A stretch of 41,300 bases of DNA from Candidatus Yanofskyibacteriota bacterium (GCA_023245235.1 JAHFKT010000006.1:1-41300); one strand, 5' to 3'; positions 1 to 8,459 are shown, numbered from the stretch's first letter. Numbers and translations: made by a program. Notes: a model not told the origin generated them from the letters alone.

Positions 1-51
1 GAGGGTAAGCAGGCGTTCTACAGCCGGCTTACCGGAGGAGATCCGGATTGA
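1..51 (+). CDS. C-terminal fragment of an unidentified protein (…EGKQAFYSRLTGGDPD*)
   Basis: Open frame from the window edge to TGA at 49-51, followed directly by a terminator hairpin. Confidence 0.5.
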   Translation, partial: EGKQAFYSRLTGGDPD

Positions 52-52
52 A

Positions 53-75
53 CCGTCCCCGAGGGACGGTTTTGT
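53..75 (+). terminator. Intrinsic terminator
   Basis: CCGTCCC-CGA-GGGACGG followed by TTTT. Confidence 0.75.
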
Positions 76-155
76 ATCCCGTCGATGCGCCGAAGGCACA
101 TTTCCCTTGGCCGGTATTTTCTGATAGACTCAGGGAGTAATTAACTAATACCTAT

Positions 156-281
156 ATGGCAAAACGAAACTCGGGACTGAGCAGGAACAGTAATCATCGG
201 AGATCGCATTCCCCCAAGACCAAGAAGCGATTGGAGATCAAGAGACTGATGCTGGAGGGACGTAAAAATAAGAACAAGTAG
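156..281 (+). CDS. Small very basic protein, 41 aa (MAKRNSGLSRNSNHRRSHSPKTKKRLEIKRLMLEGRKNKNK)
   Basis: ATG…TAG frame in an otherwise empty gap; Lys/Arg-rich; missing from the supplied ORF track because of its size. Confidence 0.5.
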   Translation: MAKRNSGLSRNSNHRRSHSPKTKKRLEIKRLMLEGRKNKNK

Positions 282-292
282 GAACTATTTTC

Positions 293-505
293 ATGAAAAA
301 ATTCTTATATATCGCGGCGTTGATAGCAGTTCTCGCGTTCGGATATTGGGCCTATACCAAATCTCTGACGGTATTGACGGGCGGTAAACGGTGCGGAGGT
401 AACATTCAGAATGCGCCCACGTGCGATGCCGGCTATCACTGCGCTCCGGAACCGGGCAGCAACCTGCCGTTCGGTGATGTCGGCGGTATCTGCGTGCCGG
501 ACTAA
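293..505 (+). CDS. Small secreted/membrane-anchored Cys-containing protein
   Basis: N-terminal hydrophobic signal/anchor (MKKFLYIAALIAVLAFGYWAY) followed by a 4-Cys ectodomain; abuts the next ORF. Confidence 0.65.
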   Translation: MKKFLYIAALIAVLAFGYWAYTKSLTVLTGGKRCGGNIQNAPTCDAGYHCAPEPGSNLPFGDVGGICVPD

Positions 506-1045
506 ATGAAAAAACTGATCATCATTGCGGGCATAGCGGCCGCCGGCGGAGGGATTTTTTATTGGACCCGACAACCAACGCCGCCGGAGGTTACTAACTC
601 ACCCGCCCCCGTAAATGATTACAAAAACATCTCCTACGAAGTAGAAGGGGAGTCGGTTCAATTGAGAAACGGCACATCTGAAAGCGAGGCGGCTCCCGGT
701 TCAGCCGAAATGATCACTACGGAATACTTCGGCAACGAGGTGAAGGCCGATTTTAACAATGACGGAACACAAGACGTCGCTTTTATCCTGACGCAAAGCG
801 GAGGCGGGACCGGCGTCTTTTATTATGTTGTCGCGGCGCTTAAAACCTTCGATGGGTATAAGGGCACCAATGCTATTATTCTCGGCGACCGTATTGCTCC
901 CCAGACGACTGAATTCCACAATGGTCAGATCCTTGTGAATTACGCTGACCGGAAACCGGGCGAACCCTTCTCGGCCGATCCCTCTGTCGGTGTTTCAAAA
1001 TATTTTAAAGTCAGCGGCGGCAAGCTCCTTGAGGTCCCTCGATAG
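506..1045 (+). CDS. Conserved hypothetical secreted protein
   Basis: Signal-like N-terminus; NNDGTQDVAFILTQSGGGTGVFYYVVAAL core; adjacent to the previous stop. Confidence 0.75.
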   Translation: MKKLIIIAGIAAAGGGIFYWTRQPTPPEVTNSPAPVNDYKNISYEVEGESVQLRNGTSESEAAPGSAEMITTEYFGNEVKADFNNDGTQDVAFILTQSGGGTGVFYYVVAALKTFDGYKGTNAIILGDRIAPQTTEFHNGQILVNYADRKPGEPFSADPSVGVSKYFKVSGGKLLEVPR

Positions 1046-1064
1046 GCTCTAACGCAGTTATGTC

Positions 1065-2030
1065 ATGAAGCGCATAAAGATCGGTATTTTAATGGGCGGG
1101 CCGTCCTCCGAACACGAGGTCTCTTTGAACAGCGGAGAAAGCGTGTTCATCGCTCTGGACAGGAAAAAATTTATTCCGACCCGCCTTATTATATCCAAGG
1201 ACTGGAAACTTACCGCCGATGACAGAGAGCTCAAATTCCCGGCCGGGCTCAAGCGGTATGATGTCATTTTCATCGCCCTGCACGGCGTCTTCGGCGAAGA
1301 CGGCGTCGTTCAGACCATCCTGGATTCATTGGACATCCCGTATACGGGTTCGGGTGCCGTCGCTTCCTGGCTGGGGATGGATAAGTGGTTCAGCGCCGAA
1401 CTGTTCAAGAAGGCCGGAATTTCAGTTCCTAAATCTTATCTGATACGGAGCCGTACCGACCTGCCGGGGATACGGTTGCCGTTCGTGCTGAAGCCCCGGC
1501 GGGGAGGTTCATCGGTGGGCGTCGAGATCGTGAAAGCCAGAAAGGAGATCAAACGGAAATCACGCCAAGCATTCAAGCATGAGAACGAACTTATCGGCCA
1601 GGAATACGTCAAAGGAAAAGAATTCACCTGCGGTATCGTGGAACGGAACGGCCGGCCGCGGGTCCTGCCGGTCGTAGAGATACGCCCTAAAAAGAACTAT
1701 GAATTCTTTGATTACGAGGCTAAATATATTACGGGAGCATCGGAAGAGATCGTTCCCGCCCCGGTCAGTAAACGGCTGACCCAAGAGATACAGACGGCGG
1801 CTTTGCGCGCGCATCGGGCCATCGGCTGTTCTTCCTATTCGCGGAGCGATTTTATCGTGCGGAACGGAACGCCATATATCCTCGAGATAAACACGCTTCC
1901 GGGCCTTACCGAGAACTCTCTCATCCCCAAGTCTTCCCGGGCCGGGGGAATACCATTTCCCGAATTGCTGGAGACCATCGTCGCTTCAGCGTTTTACGAC
2001 TTCCGAAAGAAAAGCACTACCTCCCGATAG
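1065..2030 (+). CDS. ddl: D-alanine--D-alanine ligase
   Basis: MGGPSSEHEVSLNSG N-terminus; ATP-grasp signatures KPRRGGSSVGV and EINTLPGLT. Confidence 0.93.
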   Translation: MKRIKIGILMGGPSSEHEVSLNSGESVFIALDRKKFIPTRLIISKDWKLTADDRELKFPAGLKRYDVIFIALHGVFGEDGVVQTILDSLDIPYTGSGAVASWLGMDKWFSAELFKKAGISVPKSYLIRSRTDLPGIRLPFVLKPRRGGSSVGVEIVKARKEIKRKSRQAFKHENELIGQEYVKGKEFTCGIVERNGRPRVLPVVEIRPKKNYEFFDYEAKYITGASEEIVPAPVSKRLTQEIQTAALRAHRAIGCSSYSRSDFIVRNGTPYILEINTLPGLTENSLIPKSSRAGGIPFPELLETIVASAFYDFRKKSTTSR

Positions 2031-2094
2031 GTCCGGATATCAATATCACCGCAGGCACCTACAAGAAGACGGCACCAAGTGCTATATTTAGCGT

Positions 2095-2736
2095 ATGAAT
2101 ATCAGTGCTGACCGAAAAATAGTATTTGTGGCCGGTGTGCATGGGAACGAGAAGATGCCGGTAAAAGCCCTGACCGAAGCGGGCGTAGATTTTATTTTAG
2201 GGAATCCGAAAGCATTCGACCTCAACGTGAGATTCACCGAGGAAGATCTCAATGCGTCATTCGGTACGCTATCCGCCAGCTATGAATCAAAACGTGCGGC
2301 GGAGGTCCTCCAAAAGATACACGAGGACGATCTCGTTGTTGATCTTCACACAACGGAAGCAGAGCCCGTATCATTTGTCATTATCGTTGATGAAAACATG
2401 ATCCCGCTTGCGGAAAGAACCGGAATTGAGCGCGTGGTCATTATGAAACACAACATCAAGCAGGGCCATGCGCTTATAAATCATAGGGATGGCATCTCGA
2501 TAGAGACGGGTACCCATGAAGACCAAAGAAGCTATCGTGCAACGCTGGACGTCGTAAATAAGATGCATAAGAACACGAAACATCCTGTCGTCCTCTATGA
2601 AGTATATGACCGGATCACTGAACCGGGAGAATACACTAATTTCCAGCAACACCCGATGGGTTTTATCCCAATTCTAGCCAATGAGTCCGCATACGAACTG
2701 CAGGGGTTGTTCGGATTAAAAGCGAGAAGGTTATAG
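2095..2736 (+). CDS. Succinylglutamate desuccinylase/aspartoacylase-like metallohydrolase
   Basis: VAGVHGNE and DLHTTE motifs typical of the AstE/AspA M14-like family. Confidence 0.75.
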   Translation: MNISADRKIVFVAGVHGNEKMPVKALTEAGVDFILGNPKAFDLNVRFTEEDLNASFGTLSASYESKRAAEVLQKIHEDDLVVDLHTTEAEPVSFVIIVDENMIPLAERTGIERVVIMKHNIKQGHALINHRDGISIETGTHEDQRSYRATLDVVNKMHKNTKHPVVLYEVYDRITEPGEYTNFQQHPMGFIPILANESAYELQGLFGLKARRL

Positions 2737-2758
2737 ATCACGGAGTCCTGGTAAAGGA

Positions 2759-2782
2759 AAACGACGGCTAGGCCGTCGTTGT
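2759..2782. terminator. Bidirectional terminator between convergent genes
   Basis: AACGACGGC-TAG-GCCGTCGTT perfect 9-bp stem, overlapping the minus-strand gene stop. Confidence 0.65.
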
Positions 2783-3193
2783 TTCGAGCTCCTCGATCCC
2801 GAGAATCTCTGCCGTAGTAATGCCGTTGAAATCTGCCATGTATTCACCATCACCGACCGGCCGGATATCCAGCGGCCGGTCCAGGCGCGTGAACACGAGG
2901 CGCATGCCGATACCGATGAAATGATCTTTGAGCGCGATGCCGAAGCCGCCCCACATTGAACCCTTGACCCGGATGGGGATCGGTTTGGGATAGAATAGGG
3001 GATGTCCCCAGATGGAGTAATCGTCTTCACTCCATTTTGCCAGTATGGCGGTATGGTCCGCAGTGCGGATCCGAAGAAACGTTCCGACCGCAATATCTTT
3101 CAGATACACACCGCCTCGGCGCTCGCTCCAGGCGGTCTTGTAGTCCAGCGTATCCCCAACCCGAGGCTTGGGACCGTCATCCTGATCGGTCAT
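2768..3193 (-). CDS. Hypothetical protein
   Basis: 141 aa ORF ending in a terminator hairpin; competing frames look like shadow ORFs. Confidence 0.6.
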   Translation of the reverse strand: MTDQDDGPKPRVGDTLDYKTAWSERRGGVYLKDIAVGTFLRIRTADHTAILAKWSEDDYSIWGHPLFYPKPIPIRVKGSMWGGFGIALKDHFIGIGMRLVFTRLDRPLDIRPVGDGEYMADFNGITTAEILGIEELETTTA

Positions 3194-3267
3194 TTTGACT
3201 TCTCGGAGAACTGGGGTCCAGCATATACTATTTTTGCCGGCTATGCTATTTTACTCCTGTTCTTTTT

Positions 3268-3447
3268 ATGGCTACCATGACCGGACAAACCGGAGCTGAC
3301 GGGTGTACGTGTCCAACCGAGTGCGATTGCCAGAATCCGCCACCCGATGACTGGGACGGCAAAGACGGGGTGTGGCACGTCAGCACTGAGTGCCCCAAAC
3401 ACAATTGGAATCCGCGGCCCAGTCCGGACTGTCCGGTTCACGGTTAA
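3268..3447 (+). CDS. Small Cys-rich protein, 59 aa, with two CPxH motifs
   Basis: ATG…TAA: MATMTGQTGADGCTCPTECDCQNPPPDDWDGKDGVWHVSTECPKHNWNPRPSPDCPVHG; downstream terminator. Confidence 0.6.
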   Translation: MATMTGQTGADGCTCPTECDCQNPPPDDWDGKDGVWHVSTECPKHNWNPRPSPDCPVHG

Positions 3448-3463
3448 CCTTGTAATTAGCGAT

Positions 3464-3497
3464 GAAAGAAACCGTCCTTATCGGACGGCTTTGTTTT
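3464..3497. terminator. Bidirectional terminator
   Basis: CCGTCC-TTAT-CGGACGG with T-rich tract on + and TTTCTTT on -. Confidence 0.65.
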
Positions 3498-4296
3498 TTG
3501 CCAACAATCTCACGGACTCCAGTCCGACCTCAATGCAGTGCTTCTCCGCGACGGCGAGCATACCCGGATCAAAACCGTTGTTGGCCCGTCGTTCCGCGTA
3601 TACCGCACAAACGCTTCCGGCACGAATGCCCAGGGTCGAGATACGGGCGAGAGTGAATAAGAGCGAGGACTCCATCTCGAAGTTGACGACACCCTGCCTG
3701 GAGAGCTGGGGAAATACGTATTTCCTCTTCGCCCGTTCCCGGATGGGGAAACCCGGTACTTCCCGGCATTGGCCGCCGTAGAAGCTCGAGGTCGAGCAGG
3801 TGGTCCCGGTGTGGTAGTCATATCCCAGTTTCCTGGCCGACGCGATAAGCGCCGCGGTTACGGGTACGCTTGCCCGCACTCGTGTCCCTTGGGGCAAGTA
3901 GAAGCTGCTCGTATTCTCCCTGGGGATAGCATCCCGGGAGATCACGAGCTCGCCCAGTCTGATGCCATCGGCGATGGCGCCGCAACTGCCGATCCGGATG
4001 AAGGTGGGTCTGGCTATGCATTGAGCCGCTTCGATAACCGCGATCTCGGTATTGTCGGGACCGATACCGGTGGCCATTACGGAGACAGGAATGCCCCTGT
4101 ACTTTCCCGAGAAAATTACGAACTCACGGTGAGAGCCCCGAAAGAATATCGTACGCTTATCAAAAGATTGAGCGACCCGTTCCGCCCGGGCGGGATCTCC
4201 GCAGAGGAGTATATATTTGGCGAGATCGCCGGGACCGGCACCGATGTGGTACTGTTTTCCGGTGAAAAATTCCGATGAGTCTCGGGATACGCTCAT
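3478..4296 (-). CDS. Uridine phosphorylase-family nucleoside phosphorylase
   Basis: LLCGDPARAERVA, VMATGIGPDNTEI, IRIGSCGA, NFEMESS motifs of the PNP/UDP family. Confidence 0.88.
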   Translation of the reverse strand: MSVSRDSSEFFTGKQYHIGAGPGDLAKYILLCGDPARAERVAQSFDKRTIFFRGSHREFVIFSGKYRGIPVSVMATGIGPDNTEIAVIEAAQCIARPTFIRIGSCGAIADGIRLGELVISRDAIPRENTSSFYLPQGTRVRASVPVTAALIASARKLGYDYHTGTTCSTSSFYGGQCREVPGFPIRERAKRKYVFPQLSRQGVVNFEMESSLLFTLARISTLGIRAGSVCAVYAERRANNGFDPGMLAVAEKHCIEVGLESVRLLAKNKAVR

Positions 4297-4417
4297 GGTC
4301 CTGTATGTAAAATCAGCTTCCTGGAATATAGGCCAATAGTGTTCGTATTGTCAATTTATTTCGGACTCGGATCCGTCACCGAAACCGGTGGCAGTCCGCG
4401 ATCGTGCCGGGATATTC

Positions 4418-4461
4418 TTGCCGAAGCCACAAAAATGTGGTATTTTATGGCCACGTTCATT
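4418..4461 (+). promoter_or_regulatory. Copy 1 of a 44-nt promoter/hairpin element
   Basis: TTGCCG-N17-TATTTT with palindromic GCCACAAAAATGTGG spacer; 39/44 identical to 7925-7968. Confidence 0.55.
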
Positions 4462-4466
4462 GAACA

Positions 4467-4931
4467 ATGACCATAAGAGCAGTGTATACGCCGATGGCGC
4501 CGACGCCCGGAGCATACAGCCAGGGCATTCTTATCGATCCGCTGACCTACGATCTTCTGTTCCTGGCCGGCCAGACAGGGAATGACCCCGCCAAAGAGGG
4601 CGAACCTGTCGTTGAAGGCGGTTTCGGACCGCAGACTACCCGGGCGCTCAAGAACATGCTTGCCATCGTTGAGGCGGCCGGCGGCGACGCCAGCTCATTC
4701 GTTGCTATGGATGTGTTCTTGAAAGACAGTCCGACCAGCGAAGGACGCAAGGCATCCAGACTGGCATTCGATGGGGCGTATCGCGCGTTCTTTGCTGAAC
4801 GGGGTATTTCCAAGGAACGAGGTGCTCTCCCGACCCGGTTCCAGGTCTGGGTTTCGGAAATTCCCTGGGAGGCGCCGACCGAAGATACACTTGTCGAGAT
4901 AAGGGGTATCGCCGCGATCCTGCGAAGCTAG
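4467..4931 (+). CDS. RidA/YjgF/YER057c family protein
   Basis: GAYSQGILID…LFLAGQTGNDP… ; ALKNMLAIVEAAGGDASSFVAMDVFLKD. Confidence 0.88.
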   Translation: MTIRAVYTPMAPTPGAYSQGILIDPLTYDLLFLAGQTGNDPAKEGEPVVEGGFGPQTTRALKNMLAIVEAAGGDASSFVAMDVFLKDSPTSEGRKASRLAFDGAYRAFFAERGISKERGALPTRFQVWVSEIPWEAPTEDTLVEIRGIAAILRS

Positions 4932-4937
4932 TTCTAA

Positions 4938-4959
4938 CGCCGCCCACGGGCGGTTTTTT
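4938..4959 (+). terminator. Intrinsic terminator
   Basis: CCGCCCACGGGCGG-TTTTTT. Confidence 0.8.
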
Positions 4960-5017
4960 CGTGGCTTGCCCCCGAATCGATTTTTGATTAGAGTAAGCCC
5001 AGGATTTTAATAAGAAC

Positions 5018-5626
5018 ATGGACATTATTCTTGCCACAAGGAATCCAAGCAAAGCCGAGCAGATAAAAGCGGTGTTTAACGGTTCGTCACTTACTATCCG
5101 GACGCTTACCGAGACGGGGATCGTCGGCGATGCCGTCGAGGACGGTGATACTCTTGAACAGAATGCGCTGAAAAAGGCACGGTTCGCTCATAACAAAGCC
5201 GGCAGTCCGGCATGGACGATGGCTGACGATACCGGACTTTTTATCACCGCTTTGCACGGTCAGCCGGGAGTACGGGCCGCCCGATGGGCGGGCGAGCACG
5301 CAACGACAAAAGAGATTATGGAGCATTGTCTGTCTCGTTTGCGTGGAGCAGCGGATCGCTCGGCAACGTTTCAGACCGTAGTTGCGATCGTGACCCCTGA
5401 GGGAAACGAACATTTTTTCTCCGGAGAGGTTCACGGACAGCTCCTTGAAGCTCCTCGGACCGACTTTCAACCCGGGATGCCGTACAGCCCGATTTTCATG
5501 CCCGATGGGACCGACCTCGTGTGGGCGGAGATGGGGGTGGAGCAGGAGAATGAAATATCTCACCGCGGGAAAGCGTTCAGGCAGGCCAGAGTATTTCTGG
5601 AACAATTGGCGCCCGCCCGGCGATAG
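5018..5626 (+). CDS. rdgB: XTP/dITP diphosphatase (RdgB/HAM1 family)
   Basis: IILATRNPSKAEQIKAVF; LEQNALKKARFAHNKAGSPAWTMADDTGL; PGVRAARWAGE. Confidence 0.92.
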   Translation: MDIILATRNPSKAEQIKAVFNGSSLTIRTLTETGIVGDAVEDGDTLEQNALKKARFAHNKAGSPAWTMADDTGLFITALHGQPGVRAARWAGEHATTKEIMEHCLSRLRGAADRSATFQTVVAIVTPEGNEHFFSGEVHGQLLEAPRTDFQPGMPYSPIFMPDGTDLVWAEMGVEQENEISHRGKAFRQARVFLEQLAPARR

Positions 5627-5642
5627 GCGAACCTGCTATATC

Positions 5643-5671
5643 TTGATTATATCACGCAAGTGTGGTATAAT
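5643..5671 (+). promoter_or_regulatory. Sigma70-type promoter
   Basis: TTGATT-N17-TATAAT with extended -10 (TGG). Confidence 0.65.
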
Positions 5672-5693
5672 ATAAATCCAAAGTTCCAAAGCC

Positions 5694-5888
5694 ATGACTG
5701 GAGGTCGAGGTATGAAGGGTGGCACGAGGCAGCCGAAGAGCCGGAGGTTGTTCCTGACCGGTTCCACCATCAAGCCGGGGACGAAAGAGCCTCTGGCGGT
5801 TCCTAGGCTCCGGGCCTGGAGTTCCGACCAGGATCCCCGCATCGAGCATCGGCGCGAGGATATGCGTCAACATCTGAGGGGACGGTGA
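5694..5888 (+). CDS. Small basic ORF, 64 aa, or a non-coding transcript
   Basis: Strong promoter upstream, strong terminator downstream; composition unusual, so coding status is uncertain. Confidence 0.4.
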   Translation: MTGGRGMKGGTRQPKSRRLFLTGSTIKPGTKEPLAVPRLRAWSSDQDPRIEHRREDMRQHLRGR

Positions 5889-5905
5889 TTCCTGCACCAT
5901 CTGAA

Positions 5906-5930
5906 GGCGGCCCACGGGCCGCCTTTTTTC
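5906..5930 (+). terminator. Intrinsic terminator
   Basis: GGCGGCCCACGGGCCGCC-TTTTTT. Confidence 0.85.
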
Positions 5931-6023
5931 TTTCGAATAATTCATCCGGGCATCAGCACGGACGATATTCCTGGTTTTTAGCGGCAAAATATTGCATTAT
6001 TAAGATATCCGGACAGTAAAACC

Positions 6024-6968
6024 ATGAGATCTTTCCCCGGCAAATTTTTCGTCAATATCCTCGCTATTCTTCTGATAGCCGGTTTCGGATACTACTACCG
6101 GGATAACGCAACGCGCTTGGTACGGGAGCTTCTTAACCGGGTTCAACCCTGCCGGTGGCCGATAACATACTCGATCGTAGGTCTTGACCCGCAGTTCGGC
6201 CTGACGCAGTCGCAGTTGCTCAGCGATATCAAGAAAGCCGAAGCAGTATGGGAGGCTCCGATCGGCAGACAGCTATTTGAATACTTTCCGACCGGAGATC
6301 TGAAGATCAGTCTCGTCTACGATAACCGACAGAAGGCCACCGATGCATTACGACCCCTGGGCATTGTTATCAACGATGACAGGGCCACCTATGACGCGGT
6401 ATTAGCTAAATATAAATCACTCTCCGCCTCCTATAATACGGAAAAAGCGAACATTACAACCTTGGTTGAACGGTACAATACCGACAAAAGCGCATATGAT
6501 CAGGCCGTAAGTTATTGGAATAAGCGCGGCGGAGCGCCCAAGACAGAATATAATGCGCTCGAACAGCAGAGGTCGGACCTCAATGATCAGGCCGCCGCCA
6601 TCAATCGGGCGAATAACTCGCTCAATCAGTTGGCTGATACGGTAAATTCAACCGCGATCGTTCTCAACAGATTGATTTCCGAGCTTAACCTTCAGGTGAA
6701 AACATACAATACGGTCGGCGCATCAAACGGCAAGGAGTTCACCGAGGGCGAATATGTAAGTAACACAAGCGGTACGGCAATTAATATTTTCCAGTTTGAT
6801 GATGAAGACAAGCTGGTGCGGGTCCTGGCCCATGAGTTCGGCCACGCATTGGGGCTCGTACACATTGATAATCCCAAGGCCGTCATGTATTACCTGAACG
6901 AAGGCGTTAATGGAACGTTGACAACTGATGACCTCGCGGCCTTGAAAAAGGTATGCGGTATCGAGTAG
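6024..6968 (+). CDS. Membrane-anchored matrixin/zincin-like metalloprotease
   Basis: HEFGHALGLVH = HExxHxxGxxH zinc motif followed by AVMYY Met-turn; N-terminal TM; long predicted helical segment. Confidence 0.8.
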   Translation: MRSFPGKFFVNILAILLIAGFGYYYRDNATRLVRELLNRVQPCRWPITYSIVGLDPQFGLTQSQLLSDIKKAEAVWEAPIGRQLFEYFPTGDLKISLVYDNRQKATDALRPLGIVINDDRATYDAVLAKYKSLSASYNTEKANITTLVERYNTDKSAYDQAVSYWNKRGGAPKTEYNALEQQRSDLNDQAAAINRANNSLNQLADTVNSTAIVLNRLISELNLQVKTYNTVGASNGKEFTEGEYVSNTSGTAINIFQFDDEDKLVRVLAHEFGHALGLVHIDNPKAVMYYLNEGVNGTLTTDDLAALKKVCGIE

Positions 6969-6992
6969 AATAAATAGATAAACACCACAACA

Positions 6993-7493
6993 ATGAAAAA
7001 AATCATCATAGCCTTGGTAGTAGTGGCGGTTGTCAGTCTCGGAGCATATTACCTGGTCTTCGTCAGCGGTTCCGGCGGAACTCCTTCGTATACAAATTCT
7101 CCGGAGCCGACCAACTCCGAAACAATGACCCCCATGCCCACGGTACCGCCGGAGACACCGACCCCATCATCGACCGCAGAACCGACGGCGACGCCGAAAG
7201 CTTCTGCCTCGAGTACTCCTAAGCCCGCCCCGTCAACATCAGGTAGTACGGTTACTATAAAAGATTTTGCTTTCAGCCCGACTCCGCTGACCGTCAAAAG
7301 AGGCACCAAGGTGACATGGGTCAATAATGATAATACTTCTCATACCGTTTCATCCGATTCGGACACCACTCTCGAGTCACCCGTTCTTTCTACCGGAGGG
7401 ACGTTCAGCTTCACCTTTACTACCCCGGGCACTTTCAGCTATCACTGCAGTTTCCATTCGGATATGAAGGGCACTATTGTCGTTACCAACTGA
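6993..7493 (+). CDS. Cupredoxin (plastocyanin-like), membrane-anchored
   Basis: TM anchor, Pro/Thr/Ser-rich linker, DNTSHTV … FSYHCSFHSDMKG (His…Cys-His-Met type-1 Cu ligand pattern). Confidence 0.87.
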   Translation: MKKIIIALVVVAVVSLGAYYLVFVSGSGGTPSYTNSPEPTNSETMTPMPTVPPETPTPSSTAEPTATPKASASSTPKPAPSTSGSTVTIKDFAFSPTPLTVKRGTKVTWVNNDNTSHTVSSDSDTTLESPVLSTGGTFSFTFTTPGTFSYHCSFHSDMKGTIVVTN

Positions 7494-7512
7494 TGGTAGC
7501 GATCGTTTGACC

Positions 7513-7890
7513 ATGAAGAGGATCTCGTATCATATTTCACGGATCGGACTCGGCATCACTTTTTTATGGATCGGCGTTCTGATCTTCCGGGATCCGATAG
7601 CCTGGGGAAGCTATTTGCAGCCATGGGCCGCTAACCTTTTGCCGATTCCTATCGCTCAGGCCATGATGGGAACGGCGGTTTTAGATATTGCCGTCGGTGT
7701 GCTTTTGCTTCTTGATATTTTTGTTTGGTTCGTCGCTTTCGTGGGCGCCCTCCACATTCTTAGCGTGCTTGTCGTCAGCGGCGTAACCGATATTACCGTG
7801 CGGGATATAGCAATACTGTACTGCGCGACAGCTCTTTCGATCGAGACAGTGCCGGAGTGGATCATGGCCCAGATGCCTTTTCTGAGATAG
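7513..7890 (+). CDS. DoxX-like small membrane protein
   Basis: Four hydrophobic segments; ATG start at 7513 preferred over the upstream start. Confidence 0.55.
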   Translation: MKRISYHISRIGLGITFLWIGVLIFRDPIAWGSYLQPWAANLLPIPIAQAMMGTAVLDIAVGVLLLLDIFVWFVAFVGALHILSVLVVSGVTDITVRDIAILYCATALSIETVPEWIMAQMPFLR

Positions 7891-7924
7891 TCCGCGGCTC
7901 AGCCGGTCATATCGGATTTTATCA

Positions 7925-7968
7925 TTGCCCAAGCCACCGAAAGGTGGTATTTTATGGGCACGTTCATT
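7925..7968 (+). promoter_or_regulatory. Copy 2 of a 44-nt promoter/hairpin element
   Basis: TTGCCC-N17-TATTTT with GCCACC-GAAA-GGTGGT spacer palindrome; 39/44 identical to 4418-4461. Confidence 0.55.
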
Positions 7969-7999
7969 CCGAACCTTGACCGAATACAAAGCGTTAACG

Positions 8000-8278
8000 A
8001 TGGCCTTTCCGGTTTTGTGTTACGGCCGTGATGCCGGGTGCAATCCAGTCCTTACTGAACCTGTCCACGCGCTTGTCGTTGTCTCACAGCGCCACGGAGA
8101 CGAAACGACCATCAAGATAGACGTCGACTGCCCGCACAACAAGGGTGGTCACGGTGAACATTGCACGGCATCGGGTTCTCCCGACATACATTGTCCGTAT
8201 GCCGTGGACCTTCCATCAGCATTCGACGGACACCCCGTTGGCGGCAATGTCGGCATCGGTAAAACCAGGCCGAACTAA
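8000..8278 (+). CDS. Small Cys/His-rich protein, 92 aa
   Basis: MAFPVLCYGRDAGCNP…DVDCPHNKGGHGEHC…HCPYAV; followed immediately by the next small ORF. Confidence 0.55.
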   Translation: MAFPVLCYGRDAGCNPVLTEPVHALVVVSQRHGDETTIKIDVDCPHNKGGHGEHCTASGSPDIHCPYAVDLPSAFDGHPVGGNVGIGKTRPN

Positions 8279-8279
8279 T

Positions 8280-8444
8280 ATGCCGCGTTTCAAGTGGTAT
8301 CCCGAACCGCAACCCTGCCCGACCTGCAAGAAGGTCGCCATCGACCCGGGCATTACCGCAGAGATGATGGAGGTTGCCTGTTCACCGTACGGATATATCA
8401 AATGCCCGGAGCATTTTCCGGAATATGCCTCTGCCGCCGATTAG
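8280..8444 (+). CDS. Small zinc-ribbon-like protein, 54 aa
   Basis: CPTC … C…KCPEH; stop codon lies in a terminator hairpin loop. Confidence 0.6.
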   Translation: MPRFKWYPEPQPCPTCKKVAIDPGITAEMMEVACSPYGYIKCPEHFPEYASAAD

Positions 8445-8459
8445 GGCGGCTTTTTTTGT
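8432..8459 (+). terminator. Intrinsic terminator overlapping a stop codon
   Basis: GCCGCC-GATTAG-GGCGGC-TTTTTTT. Confidence 0.8.

Noticed and set aside
3769-4278. 169-aa plus-strand ORF opposite the nucleoside phosphorylase
   Set aside because: Antisense to a clear UDP/PNP-family protein; no independent motif.
5643-5671. Possible third member of the 44-nt promoter/hairpin family
   Set aside because: The spacer shares CAC-N6-GTGG, but most of the match is explained by the extended -10 (TGG) and the 3' ATGGNCACGTTCATT is absent.
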